Of a stretch of DNA of 64,000 nt, positions 7,977 to 16,199 are shown one piece after another; the stretch's first letter is position 1; each line of letters opens with the position of its first letter. This DNA comes from Tous-C4FEB sp044356555. Its GTDB lineage: Bacteria; Verrucomicrobiota; Verrucomicrobiia; Opitutales; Opitutaceae. Position numbers and translations under genes: made by a program. The notes beneath the pieces were generated by a model, which searched no databases, had not been told where the DNA came from, and saw only the letters and a list, made by a program, of their open reading frames with translations. The stretch lies in assembly GCA_044356555.1 (NCBI GenBank), contig JBIKWB010000024.1, forward strand, positions 18,315-82,314, written 5' to 3'.

Positions 7977-9575
7977 ATGAACGTTTCGTCCCTAGCCAAA
8001 CAAACCGTTCAGCGTGCCGCCTCCGCGCTCAAGGCCGGTCAACTCAACGCCATGCCGGAAATCATCCGGCTGGTGCACACGCTTTCGAAGAAGGATAACG
8101 ATATTTCCGTCATGGAACTCGCCGACTTGGTCAAGAAAGACACCGGCGTGCTGGCGAAGATGCTGATCATCGCGAACGGCTTTGGTTACAACCCCAATGG
8201 CGTTCGCGTCGAATCCGCAATGGAGGCCATCCAAGTCATCGGCTTCGAACGCGTCCGCACTCTCGCCATCGCGCTGATGCTCGCGGAGCAGAACAACCGC
8301 GGCCGCTCCGGCGACGAACAACGGGAGGCCGCTGCCCACGCCCTATGCTCCGGTTTCATCGCCCAATCCGTCAGCGAGTCCCAAGGCACCGGACGCGGGG
8401 AGCACGCCTATGTGTGCGCCGCCCTCCGCCATTTTGGCCGTATCGTGATGACGACCTTCATGACCGAAGAATACCGACGTGCCACCGGGCTCGCCGAAGC
8501 GGTGCCGGAGGACGCGGCCTTTCGCGAAATTTTCGGCCTCACGCCCCTCGAGCTCGGTCACGAATTGCTGCGGGCGGAGCAACTGCCCGAGGAAATCCTC
8601 TCCGCGCTCCGCGCCTGTGACCCCGAATCGATCACCGCTTCGTCGGTCACCCCCGAGCAACGCATGTTGCTCATCGCTGATTTCTCCACGCAGCTTTGCG
8701 AACTCGTTTTTTTGGAGGGACTCGACGCCAATACCTTCGAGCAGCGCACCGCCGAACTCGCCGGCCGCTTCGGACACATTTTCCCCGGTATCGCGGATCA
8801 GTTTCCCGATATCATTAAAACCGTCGGCGTGCAATTCTCCCGCCTCAAACACGGCCTTGGCATTCGCAGCCTCCCGCTCAAGTGCGTTGAACGCATCAAA
8901 GACCGCGTCGCCAAACGCGATCCACGCGTTGTCCGTCCAATTAAAACTGTCCCCCCGCTTGCCCTCGCCGGTGACCCGAACCCGATCACATCCAAAGCCT
9001 CCGCGACCCCGAACGTCGCTTCCGCTCACGCTCCCGTGGCAAGTCCGCCACCGCCACACCCAACCGTTTCCAGCATCCGTCTGACTTCGGGCTTGGATCA
9101 GCTGAAGGCTCTCATCGCCGAACCCGGCACCCCCGCCGATGTGATCAACCGGTCGGTGATCGATATCATCGGTGAGGCGTTCAGTTCCGTTGAAGTGATT
9201 CTGCTGCTCCGCGCCCCGGGCCTTTCCACGCTCCACATCACGCACGGTGTCGGTCAAAACTGGCGCAAGTTTCAATCCGTCGCCAAGGTCACGCCGGGCG
9301 AGCGCTCCATTTTCGGCCTTTCTCTGGCGCGCAAAGAAAATCTTCTCATCCACGACGCGCGCGAGGCTTCGATCGCACCCTATGTTCCCACGTGGTTGCG
9401 AGACGCCGTCCAGCTTCAGTCCTACGTGCTGTTGCCGATGGTTCAGTCCGACAAACCGGTTGGTGCGATTCTCGTCGGCTGGGCGATCAAGCGCAAAATC
9501 GTCATCGCGACCGAGCAAGTCCAAGTCCTCCGGGAGCTCCTCGCAATCGTCGGCCTGAAGCACAGCCAAGCCTAG
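7977..9575 (+). CDS. HDOD domain signalling protein with C-terminal GAF-like domain
   Basis: 532 residues. The N-terminal 210 residues are an HDOD domain (a degenerate HD hydrolase fold): LNAMPEIIRLVHTLSKKDND, DTGVLAKMLIIANG, AIQVIGFERVRTLAIALML and AYVCAALRHFGRIV are in the family order. A helical middle and a proline-rich linker (about residues 310-370) lead to a GAF-like domain (about 375-530) that includes LLIHDAREASIAPYVPTWLR and YVLLPMVQSDKPVGAILVGW. HDOD proteins relay signals, often around motility, c-di-GMP or stress, without known catalysis. ATG at 7977 is preferred to a TTG 33 bp upstream. It is a single gene, convergent with ptsI. The ligand of the GAF part is unknown. Confidence 0.88.
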   Translation: MNVSSLAKQTVQRAASALKAGQLNAMPEIIRLVHTLSKKDNDISVMELADLVKKDTGVLAKMLIIANGFGYNPNGVRVESAMEAIQVIGFERVRTLAIALMLAEQNNRGRSGDEQREAAAHALCSGFIAQSVSESQGTGRGEHAYVCAALRHFGRIVMTTFMTEEYRRATGLAEAVPEDAAFREIFGLTPLELGHELLRAEQLPEEILSALRACDPESITASSVTPEQRMLLIADFSTQLCELVFLEGLDANTFEQRTAELAGRFGHIFPGIADQFPDIIKTVGVQFSRLKHGLGIRSLPLKCVERIKDRVAKRDPRVVRPIKTVPPLALAGDPNPITSKASATPNVASAHAPVASPPPPHPTVSSIRLTSGLDQLKALIAEPGTPADVINRSVIDIIGEAFSSVEVILLLRAPGLSTLHITHGVGQNWRKFQSVAKVTPGERSIFGLSLARKENLLIHDAREASIAPYVPTWLRDAVQLQSYVLLPMVQSDKPVGAILVGWAIKRKIVIATEQVQVLRELLAIVGLKHSQA

Positions 9576-9618
9576 CCGACGATCACTTGCCCTCCGGGCA
9601 AAGACCGGGCCCGGCCGA

Positions 9619-11388
9619 TTACGTTTGCGAAATCCGCGCGTGGGCAAATGCCGCGCACTTCGCGTGAATCTCCTGGGCCGAGCCCAGCGCGAGGACTTCA
9701 ACCGCCAAGGCCCGGGCGTCGGCCATGGTCATTCCCCGCACCAGATATTTTACCGCCGGAAGCGAAGGCGGCGTCATGCTCAACGCATCCACCCCGAGCC
9801 CCAGGAGCAAAGGCACATAAATCGGATCGCCCGCCATTTCGCCGCACACACTGACCGGCACGCCCGCTCGGTGGGCTTCGTCCACGATATGTTTCAACGT
9901 GCGCACCACCGCCGGGTGCGCCGGCTCATAGAGGTGGGCGACCCGATCGTTCCCGCGATCGATCGCGAGCAGATACTGGATCAGATCATTGGTTCCGATA
10001 CTGAAGAAATCGCAGGTCTTCGCCAGCAGATCGGTCGTCGTCGCCGCGCTGGGAATCTCGATCATCGCGCCGACCTTCATCGCTTCGTTGAAGCGTTGAC
10101 CGCGCGTTTTCAGCTCGGCTTTGCATTCCGCGAGCATCGCGTTCGCCTTGCCCAATTCCTCCGGGCCGCTGATCATCGGATACATCAGCCGCACATCGCC
10201 GTGCACACTCGCCATCAAAATGGCCCGCAACTGGTCCTTGAAAATCTCGGGATTCTCCAAACAGAACCGGATCGCCCGAAAGCCCATGAAGGGATTCGCC
10301 TCTTTCGGAAAAAGGTCCGACTTGCCCTCCATCGGTTTGTCCCCGCCGAGGTCCAGCGTGCGGATCACGACCGGGTTCGGGGCCATGCCCTCGACCACCG
10401 TTTTGTAGGCGACAAACTGCTCCTGCTCCGAGGGAATCCGCGCCGAGTTGAGGAACAGATACTCGGTGCGATACAGGCCGACGCCCTGCGCAAAATAGTC
10501 CTTCACCAACGCAACTTCGTCCACTTTCTCGATGTTCGCCTGCAAGGTGACTGTCACGCCGTCCAGCGTCACCGGCGGCCGGCGGTTCGCCTCGAGCAGA
10601 CGTTGCTCGAAGGACTTCTTTTCCGACTGGATTTTTCCGTAGCGGAACAGCGTTTGCTCCGTCGGGTTTACGATCACCAGTCCGTCGTAGCCATCCACGA
10701 GCACCCAATCCCCGGTCTTCACCCGCTGCGTGAGATTGCGGACGCCCACCACCGCCGGGACTTTCATGGACCTGGCGACGATCACCGCGTGGCTCGTCTT
10801 GCTGCCCGAGTCCGTCACGATCCCGAGCGCCGCGCTCCGGTCGATACTCGCCGAGTCCGACGGCGAAAGATCGTTCGCGACCACGATCCGCTTCTCCGCC
10901 AACCGGCTCAGACTGTTCTCGGCCTGCCCCAACATGTTTTGCAACACGCGCTGCGCCACATCGCGGATGTCCCCGGCGCGCTCCCGCAGATACTCGTCGT
11001 CGATCTCCGAAAACGCCTGGATGTAACGCGCCGAAATCTTGTTGAAGCAGGTCTCGATATTGCTCCCCGTTGCCTCGAACTCGCGGATGGTCTCGCCGAT
11101 CAACGCCTGGTCCTCAAGCACCAGCAGATGCGCATCGAAAATAAGCGCCTCATTCTTGCCCAAGTTTTTCTCCACCTCGTCTTGAATCTTCGAAATCTGC
11201 TGCCGCGTCGTAAGCAGCGCCTTGTCAAATCGCGAGACTTCCTCGATTCGTTTGTCCGCATCGACTTGGTAACACGGCACCTCGACATCGCTCTGCAGAT
11301 ACACGAACACGGTGCCATAGGCGATGCCTTGCGAGGCGGAGATGCCTTGCACGATAACTTCCTTTTTTGTGCGTGGTTCCGTGGCCAT
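9619..11388 (-). CDS. ptsI: Phosphoenolpyruvate-protein phosphotransferase (PTS enzyme I)
   Basis: 589 residues, normal for enzyme I, which moves phosphate from PEP to HPr in the cytoplasm. The domains are: a PEP-utiliser N-domain with the phosphorylated His about residue 200 in SGSKTSHAVIVARSMKVPAV; and a C-terminal PEP-binding TIM barrel with FFSIGTNDLIQYLLAIDRGN and the catalytic Cys in VSVCGEMAGDP. ATG at 11388 is preferred to the TTG 75 bp upstream because family similarity begins at VIVQGISASQGIAYG. No HPr or EII gene is close by, so the system is likely regulatory or has its partners elsewhere. Upstream lies ispE on the same strand (82-bp gap). Confidence 0.95.
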   Translation of the reverse strand: MATEPRTKKEVIVQGISASQGIAYGTVFVYLQSDVEVPCYQVDADKRIEEVSRFDKALLTTRQQISKIQDEVEKNLGKNEALIFDAHLLVLEDQALIGETIREFEATGSNIETCFNKISARYIQAFSEIDDEYLRERAGDIRDVAQRVLQNMLGQAENSLSRLAEKRIVVANDLSPSDSASIDRSAALGIVTDSGSKTSHAVIVARSMKVPAVVGVRNLTQRVKTGDWVLVDGYDGLVIVNPTEQTLFRYGKIQSEKKSFEQRLLEANRRPPVTLDGVTVTLQANIEKVDEVALVKDYFAQGVGLYRTEYLFLNSARIPSEQEQFVAYKTVVEGMAPNPVVIRTLDLGGDKPMEGKSDLFPKEANPFMGFRAIRFCLENPEIFKDQLRAILMASVHGDVRLMYPMISGPEELGKANAMLAECKAELKTRGQRFNEAMKVGAMIEIPSAATTTDLLAKTCDFFSIGTNDLIQYLLAIDRGNDRVAHLYEPAHPAVVRTLKHIVDEAHRAGVPVSVCGEMAGDPIYVPLLLGLGVDALSMTPPSLPAVKYLVRGMTMADARALAVEVLALGSAQEIHAKCAAFAHARISQT

Positions 11389-11470
11389 TAAAGTGGGCGC
11401 AGCAGGCGCGTTGAGCCGCGGGCGGCTCAGATTGATAACGCTTTCCGGCCGAGCACGGGTCAATGCTCTT

Positions 11471-12376
11471 TCACCGCAACTTTGCCTCGACCACGAAACT
11501 CGTCGGCCCCCACGCCGCCCGCACCGTCTGGCCGATCGCTGCCGCGTCCATTCCGTCGGGCAAAAGCGCGAAACACGCGCTCCCGCTTCCGCTCATCCGC
11601 GCGACCAATCCGAACTCTTCGCGCAAGTGCTCCAGCAGCGTTGGCAGCGCCATAAATTTCTCAAACGCCACCGCCTCCATGTTGTTAAAAAGCAACGCCT
11701 CCGCCGCACTGTCGCCGCCGACCCATGCGGCCAAACGCGCTTCCGCCTCCGCCTCCGGCAAATAACCCGACGGCGCGCGGCTCGCCATGCGCCCATACGC
11801 CCACGGAGTCGCGATCCCAAAACCCGGCTTAAACACCAATACCCGCCGCCCCCGCAACCGCGTGCTCGCGCCCGCCGGCAACGCCTCGATCCGCTCTCCG
11901 CGCCCCCGCATCACCACCGGCCCGTCGTGCAAAAAAAGCGCGCAGTCCGAGCCAAGTCCGGCCGCCATCGTCGCCAGTTCAGCCGCGCCCAGCGCCAAGC
12001 CCGACAGAGCATTCAGCGCCCGCAACGCCGCCACCGCATCACTGCTCCCGCCCCCCAGCCCCGCGCCCATCGGCACCCGTTTTATGAGCGAAAAATCCAC
12101 GCCCAGACCTTTTCCCGGCCAACCCGTCGCCGCCGCAAAGGCTCGCGCCGCCTTCACGACCAAATTCGTCTCGTCGGTCGGCACCGTCGCGTCATCACAA
12201 TGTAACCTCCATTCACCACCGCCTTCCCCCCGCTCCCTTACATCCGCCCGCAACGTATCGCCGAAATCCAGCGTCACCGCCGCCGAGACCAAATCATGAA
12301 ATCCATCCGCCCGCCGTCCCGTGATCGCGAGGAACAGGTTAAGTTTAGCCGGGGCAAAAATCTCGATGGCGCGCAC
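11471..12376 (-). CDS. ispE: 4-diphosphocytidyl-2-C-methyl-D-erythritol kinase
   Basis: About 301 residues, a GHMP-family kinase that phosphorylates CDP-ME in the MEP isoprenoid pathway. It begins IEIFAPAKLNLFLAITGRRA, the family's typical start, with DGFHDL following; the ATP-binding glycine-rich motif PMGAGLGGGSSDA is at residues 102-114, and the C-terminal motif MSGSGSACFALL is present. No ATG exists near the N-terminus; GTG at 12376 is the best start, since the longer open frame upstream runs antisense through pyrF. It is divergent from pyrF (94-bp gap) and upstream of ptsI. With ispD and ispF 1-2 kb away, it forms a loose MEP cluster. Confidence 0.92.
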   Translation of the reverse strand: MRAIEIFAPAKLNLFLAITGRRADGFHDLVSAAVTLDFGDTLRADVRERGEGGGEWRLHCDDATVPTDETNLVVKAARAFAAATGWPGKGLGVDFSLIKRVPMGAGLGGGSSDAVAALRALNALSGLALGAAELATMAAGLGSDCALFLHDGPVVMRGRGERIEALPAGASTRLRGRRVLVFKPGFGIATPWAYGRMASRAPSGYLPEAEAEARLAAWVGGDSAAEALLFNNMEAVAFEKFMALPTLLEHLREEFGLVARMSGSGSACFALLPDGMDAAAIGQTVRAAWGPTSFVVEAKLR

Positions 12377-12470
12377 CCCCCTACCCAACACCGCCACCCC
12401 CGCCTCGGGCCAGCCGCATTTTTTGGCTTTTGATTTATCCCCCGACTCCCCCTCACTCTCCCTTCCTACG

Positions 12471-13166
12471 ATGGCCACCGATCTCATTCTCGTCCTCGAC
12501 GCCCAATCCCCGCGCACCGTCGCCCCCGCCCTCCGCCAACTCCAGGGCACCGTCCGCTGGGTCAAGGTCGGCCTCGAAATGTTCACCGCCTGCGGTCCCG
12601 ATTGCGTGCGCGAAATCGCCGACCTCGGTTTCGATGTCTTCCTCGACCTCAAGCTCCACGACATCCCCAACACCGTCGCCAAGGCCGTCGAATCCATCGC
12701 GCCCCTGCCGATCAAGATGCTCACCCTGCATACCTCCGGCGGCCGCGAGATGATGCAGTGGGCCGTCAAAGCCCAACAACAGCACGCCCCCCACCTCCTT
12801 CTCCTCGGCGTCACCGTCCTCACCTCGATGAGCGCCGAAGGCCTCGCTGAGACCGGCGTCGCCGCCCCGCCCGCCGACCAAGTCGTCCGCCTCGGGCGCC
12901 TCGCCATCGACTCCGGCCTCCGCGGCCTGGTATGCTCGCCTCTTGAACTCGCGCCTCTCCGCGCCGTGCTCCCGGCCGATGTTGCCCTCGTCACCCCCGG
13001 CATCCGACCCCGCGGCGCCGATGCCGGCGACCAGACCCGCATCATGACTCCCGGCGAAGCCGCCGGCGCGGGCGCCACCCACATCGTGGTCGGCCGCCCC
13101 ATTTTCAAAGCCCCCGACCCTGTCGCCGCCGCCCGCGCCATCCTCGCCGAACTCGCCGCCCGCTAA
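12471..13166 (+). CDS. pyrF: Orotidine-5'-phosphate decarboxylase
   Basis: 231 residues, TIM-barrel enzyme that makes UMP from OMP in the cytoplasm. The catalytic Asp-x-Lys-x-x-Asp array is FLDLKLHDIPNT (Lys 61, Asp 59 and 64). The phosphate-binding end reads TPGIRPRGADAGDQTRIMTP and HIVVGRPI. ATG at 12471 fits the family N-terminus (LILVLDAQSPRT); the open frame extends further upstream but without similarity. Divergent from ispE; ispD follows after 76 bp that contain a CTCTCA-type repeat. Confidence 0.95.
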   Translation: MATDLILVLDAQSPRTVAPALRQLQGTVRWVKVGLEMFTACGPDCVREIADLGFDVFLDLKLHDIPNTVAKAVESIAPLPIKMLTLHTSGGREMMQWAVKAQQQHAPHLLLLGVTVLTSMSAEGLAETGVAAPPADQVVRLGRLAIDSGLRGLVCSPLELAPLRAVLPADVALVTPGIRPRGADAGDQTRIMTPGEAAGAGATHIVVGRPIFKAPDPVAAARAILAELAAR

Positions 13167-13194
13167 ACGACCGCGCATTCGGAATTCCGTTTCC

Positions 13195-13227
13195 GATCTC
13201 TCATCTCTCAGCTCTCAACTCTCAACG
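13195..13227 (+). repeat. Dispersed intergenic repeat, family C, copy 1
   Basis: Pyrimidine-rich tract built of CTCTCA units (GATCTCTCATCTCTCAGCTC then TCAACTCTCAACG), 16 bp before the ATG of ispD. A near-copy in the opposite orientation lies at 24189-24220. Confidence 0.6.
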
Positions 13228-13242
13228 TTTCCCCCTCCAGCC

Positions 13243-13974
13243 ATGAGCCGCACCGCCGCCATCCTCCTCGCCGCCGGCAGCAGCACGCGCATGTCCGGCG
13301 CCGTCGCCGACAAAATCCTCGCGCCCCTCGCGGGCCGGCCCGTCTTCGCCCACAGCGCCGCCGCTTTCGCCGCCAGCGGCGTCGCCGATTTCTATGTCGT
13401 CGTTTACCGCGACCAACGCCAGATGCTCACGCTCTCCGCGCATGCGCCCACGCCCTGCGTCCTCATCCAAGGTGGGGCCGAGCGCCAAGACTCCGTCGCC
13501 GCCGCCCTCGCCGCACTCCCGGCCGATATCGCTCACGTCTTTATCCATGACTGTGCGCGCCCGTTGGTGAGCGCCGAGCAACTCGTCGCACTTTACAAAA
13601 TCGTTCGCCGCGAGGGCGCCGTGGTTCTCGCCCATCGCGTGACCGACACCATCAAAAAACACCGCGCCAACGCCCGCCTCAAAACCCTCGACCGTGACCG
13701 CCTCTGGGCCATGGAAACCCCGCAGGTCTTCTCCCGCGAACTCATCGACCGCGCTTACGCCCGCGTCGCCAAGAAAAAGCTCCGTATCACCGACGATGCC
13801 CAAGCCGTCGAGGGCCTCGACCACCCCATCGCCCTCCTCGAAAACACCGAGGCCAACCCCAAGCTCACCACGCCCGCCGACCTCGCCTACCTCGAGTTCC
13901 TCCTCGCCCGCTCCGCCCTCGCGCCCGACACGTCCGACTCCTCGGCTCTGTTTCCGCCCCGCACGCCCGCCTGA
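13243..13974 (+). CDS. ispD: 2-C-methyl-D-erythritol 4-phosphate cytidylyltransferase
   Basis: 243 residues, adds CMP to MEP in isoprenoid synthesis. The CTP-binding loop is AAILLAAGSSTRMSG (residues 5-19). Also present are the conserved IHDCARPLV, the MEP-contact region VTDTIKK and the conserved WAMETPQVF, then a C-terminal ALLENTEANPKLTTPADL. The start is ATG, right after repeat family C. ispF follows after 54 bp, so the two are probably co-transcribed. Confidence 0.95.
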   Translation: MSRTAAILLAAGSSTRMSGAVADKILAPLAGRPVFAHSAAAFAASGVADFYVVVYRDQRQMLTLSAHAPTPCVLIQGGAERQDSVAAALAALPADIAHVFIHDCARPLVSAEQLVALYKIVRREGAVVLAHRVTDTIKKHRANARLKTLDRDRLWAMETPQVFSRELIDRAYARVAKKKLRITDDAQAVEGLDHPIALLENTEANPKLTTPADLAYLEFLLARSALAPDTSDSSALFPPRTPA

Positions 13975-13984
13975 TTTTTCCCGT

Positions 13985-14006
13985 TTTTCCGTGTGTTCCG
14001 AGGGCC
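13985..14006 (+). repeat. Dispersed intergenic repeat, family A, copy 1
   Basis: TTTTCCGTGTGTTCCGAGGG then CC, 22 bp before the ispF start. Near-identical copies lie at 36256-36276 and 37955-37976, each also just upstream of a plus-strand gene. Confidence 0.7.
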
Positions 14007-14028
14007 AATTCCGCTTCCGCACTTTCGC

Positions 14029-14508
14029 ATGAACCTCCGTATCGGCCACGGCTACGACATCCACCGCCTCGTCCCCGGCCGCCCGCTCGTCCTCGGCGGC
14101 GTGCGCTTCGCCACCGACTACGGTCTCGACGGCCACTCCGACGCCGACTGCCTCACCCACGCCATCTGTGACGCCCTGCTCGGCGCCGCCGCCCTCCCCG
14201 ACATCGGGCATTTTTTCCCCAACACCGATCCTGCCCTCCGCAACATCGACTCCCAAATCCTTCTCCGCCGCGTCGTGGCCGAACTCGCCTCGCGCGGATT
14301 CTCCCTCGTCAACATCGACGCCTCGCTCATCGCGGAGAAACCAAAGATCGCTCCGCACCTCGACGCGATGAAGGTCGCCCTCGCCGCCTCCACCGGCCTA
14401 CCCGTCGATTGCATCGGCCTCAAAGCCACCACCAACGAAGGCGTCGGCGACCTCGGTCGCGGCCTCGCCATCGCCGCCCACGCCGTCTGCCTCATCGCCA
14501 AAAACTAA
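14029..14508 (+). CDS. ispF: 2-C-methyl-D-erythritol 2,4-cyclodiphosphate synthase
   Basis: 159 residues, the standard length; trimeric metal enzyme of the MEP pathway. Metal-binding Asp 10 and His 12 are in IGHGYDIHRL and His 44 is in ADCLTHAICDALLGA; IGHFFPNTDP and LKATTNEGVGDLGRG follow in order. ATG at 14029 gives the exact family N-terminus, though the frame is open from 13993. Its stop codon overlaps the start codon of the next gene (TAATG), which suggests translational coupling to the OppA-like gene. Confidence 0.96.
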   Translation: MNLRIGHGYDIHRLVPGRPLVLGGVRFATDYGLDGHSDADCLTHAICDALLGAAALPDIGHFFPNTDPALRNIDSQILLRRVVAELASRGFSLVNIDASLIAEKPKIAPHLDAMKVALAASTGLPVDCIGLKATTNEGVGDLGRGLAIAAHAVCLIAKN

Positions 14509-16163
14509 TGTCCGCTTCCCTGCTTCCCTCGTCGGCCCTCCCTCTGCACCTCTTGCGCTTTTTCGCGGCCATCGCCGTCCCGTTCCTTCTCTTCGCCTTC
14601 ACCGGCTGCGGCAAACGCGAGACCACGGTCGAACTCGGCAACCGCGAGGGCATCCTCCACCTCAGCATCGGCTCCGAACCCTCCGATCTCGATCCGCAGA
14701 CCGTCACCGGCACCGGCGACGCCAAGATCATCCAGGCCCTCTTCGAACCCCTCGTCAGCTACGAGACCGGCACGCTTGCACCCGTCCCCGCCCTCGCCGA
14801 GCGCTGGGAAATCTCCGCCGACGGCCTTACCTACACGTTTCATCTCCGCCCCGATGCCAAGTGGTCCAACGGCGACCCCGTCACCGCCCAGGATTGCGTC
14901 GATTCGTGGCGCCGCATTCTCACACCCTCGCTCGCCGCCGACTACGCCTACTTCCTCTACCTCCTGCGCGGCGCCGAAGATTTCAACAAGGGCCGCTCCG
15001 CCGATTTTTCCAACGTCGGCGCCGTTGCCCGCGACGCTCACACGCTCGTCGTCACGCTCACCCACCCCGCGCCCTACTTCCTCCAGATTCTCCTCAACTC
15101 CCCTTGGCGCCCCATTCACCTCCGCTCTATCGCCGCCGTCGGCGATCCCTACAACCGCGGCACGAAATGGACCCTTCCCGGCGCCCTCGTCTCGAGCGGC
15201 CCGTTCGTCCTGAAGGAGTGGTCTCTCAACCGGCGCGTCATCGTCGAGAAATCCCCCACTTACTATGACCGCGCCAAGGTTCGCCTCAACGCCCTCCACT
15301 TTTATCCCATCGACAACATCGATGCCGAAGAGCGCGCCTTCCGCGCCGGCCAACTCCACATGACCTGGGCTCTGCCGCTCTCCAAGGTCGTCCCGCTCCA
15401 GCGCGAAAAATCTCCCGCGCTCCGCATCGATCCTTTTCTCGAGACCTACTTTTTTCGGCTCAACGTCCGTAAAGCCCCGCTCGACGATGTGCGCATCCGC
15501 CGCGCCCTCTCCCTCGCCATCGACCGCGATGCCATCGCCACCAAGATTCTCCCCGGCGGACGCCAACCCGCCCCCACCTTCGTCTCGCCGCTTCTCGTCG
15601 GCTACACGCCTCCGGCCCGCAAAGCCTACGACCCGGAGGCCGCCCGCCGCCTGCTCGCCGAGGCCGGCCACGCCCGCGGCGCCGGCCTCCCGCCGATCGA
15701 AATCCTCTACAACAATTCCGAAATTCTCCGCCTCGTCGGCGAAGCCATCCAGCAGATGTGGTCGCGCGAACTCGGCATCGAGGTCCGCCTTTCTAACCAA
15801 GAGAAGAAAGTCGTTTTCGCCAACCGCCGCGCCGGCGATTACCAAGTTCTTCTCGGCAGCTGGACCGCCGATTACCTCGACGCCACGACCTTCCTCGACA
15901 TGTGGCTGAGCGATTCCGGCAACAACCACACCGGCTGGAAAGACCCCGCCTACGACGCCCTCGCCGCCCGCGCGCTCACGATTGCCGACCCCAAAGCCCG
16001 CGCCGCCGTCCTGGCCGAATCCGAGACCCTCGTCCTCGATGCCGCGCCGATTATCCCGATTTATTTCAACACCCACGTCTACCTGCTCCACCCTTCCGTG
16101 AAAGGCTGGCAACCCACGCCGATGGACCACACCGACTACCGCTACGTCTCCCTCGAAAAGTAG
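14508..16163 (+). CDS. Oligopeptide ABC transporter substrate-binding lipoprotein (OppA/MppA family), first copy
   Basis: 551 residues. The N-terminal hydrophobic segment ends in a lipobox FTGC (Cys 34), so this is a lipid-anchored periplasmic protein. The SBP_bac_5 domain follows: LHLSIGSEPSDLDPQ, LAERWEISADGLTYTFHLRP, KWSNGDPVTAQDCVDSWRRI and RRALSLAIDRDAI. These are OppA hallmarks; it should bind peptides for an Opp-type importer. The ATG overlaps the ispF stop by one base. A second, clearly related gene follows at 16200. No opp permease or ATPase genes are in the window. The stop codon TAG is the first three bases of repeat D copy 3. Confidence 0.92.
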   Translation: MSASLLPSSALPLHLLRFFAAIAVPFLLFAFTGCGKRETTVELGNREGILHLSIGSEPSDLDPQTVTGTGDAKIIQALFEPLVSYETGTLAPVPALAERWEISADGLTYTFHLRPDAKWSNGDPVTAQDCVDSWRRILTPSLAADYAYFLYLLRGAEDFNKGRSADFSNVGAVARDAHTLVVTLTHPAPYFLQILLNSPWRPIHLRSIAAVGDPYNRGTKWTLPGALVSSGPFVLKEWSLNRRVIVEKSPTYYDRAKVRLNALHFYPIDNIDAEERAFRAGQLHMTWALPLSKVVPLQREKSPALRIDPFLETYFFRLNVRKAPLDDVRIRRALSLAIDRDAIATKILPGGRQPAPTFVSPLLVGYTPPARKAYDPEAARRLLAEAGHARGAGLPPIEILYNNSEILRLVGEAIQQMWSRELGIEVRLSNQEKKVVFANRRAGDYQVLLGSWTADYLDATTFLDMWLSDSGNNHTGWKDPAYDALAARALTIADPKARAAVLAESETLVLDAAPIIPIYFNTHVYLLHPSVKGWQPTPMDHTDYRYVSLEK

Positions 16164-16188
16164 GGCAGGGTCTCCAACCCACCCTCCG
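16161..16188. repeat. Dispersed intergenic repeat, family D, copy 3
   Basis: TAGGGCAGGGTCTCCAACCC followed by ACCCTCCG. The TAG at its left end is the stop codon of the first OppA-like gene, so the element overlaps coding sequence by three bases. Copies at 2631 and 4211. Confidence 0.6.
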
Positions 16189-16199
16189 CGCCTTCGCCC

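Noticed and set aside
11471..13141. A 556-codon frame that would extend ispE upstream through pyrF
   Set aside because: The extension is antisense to pyrF and lacks protein-like features; the IspE family starts at about 12376.
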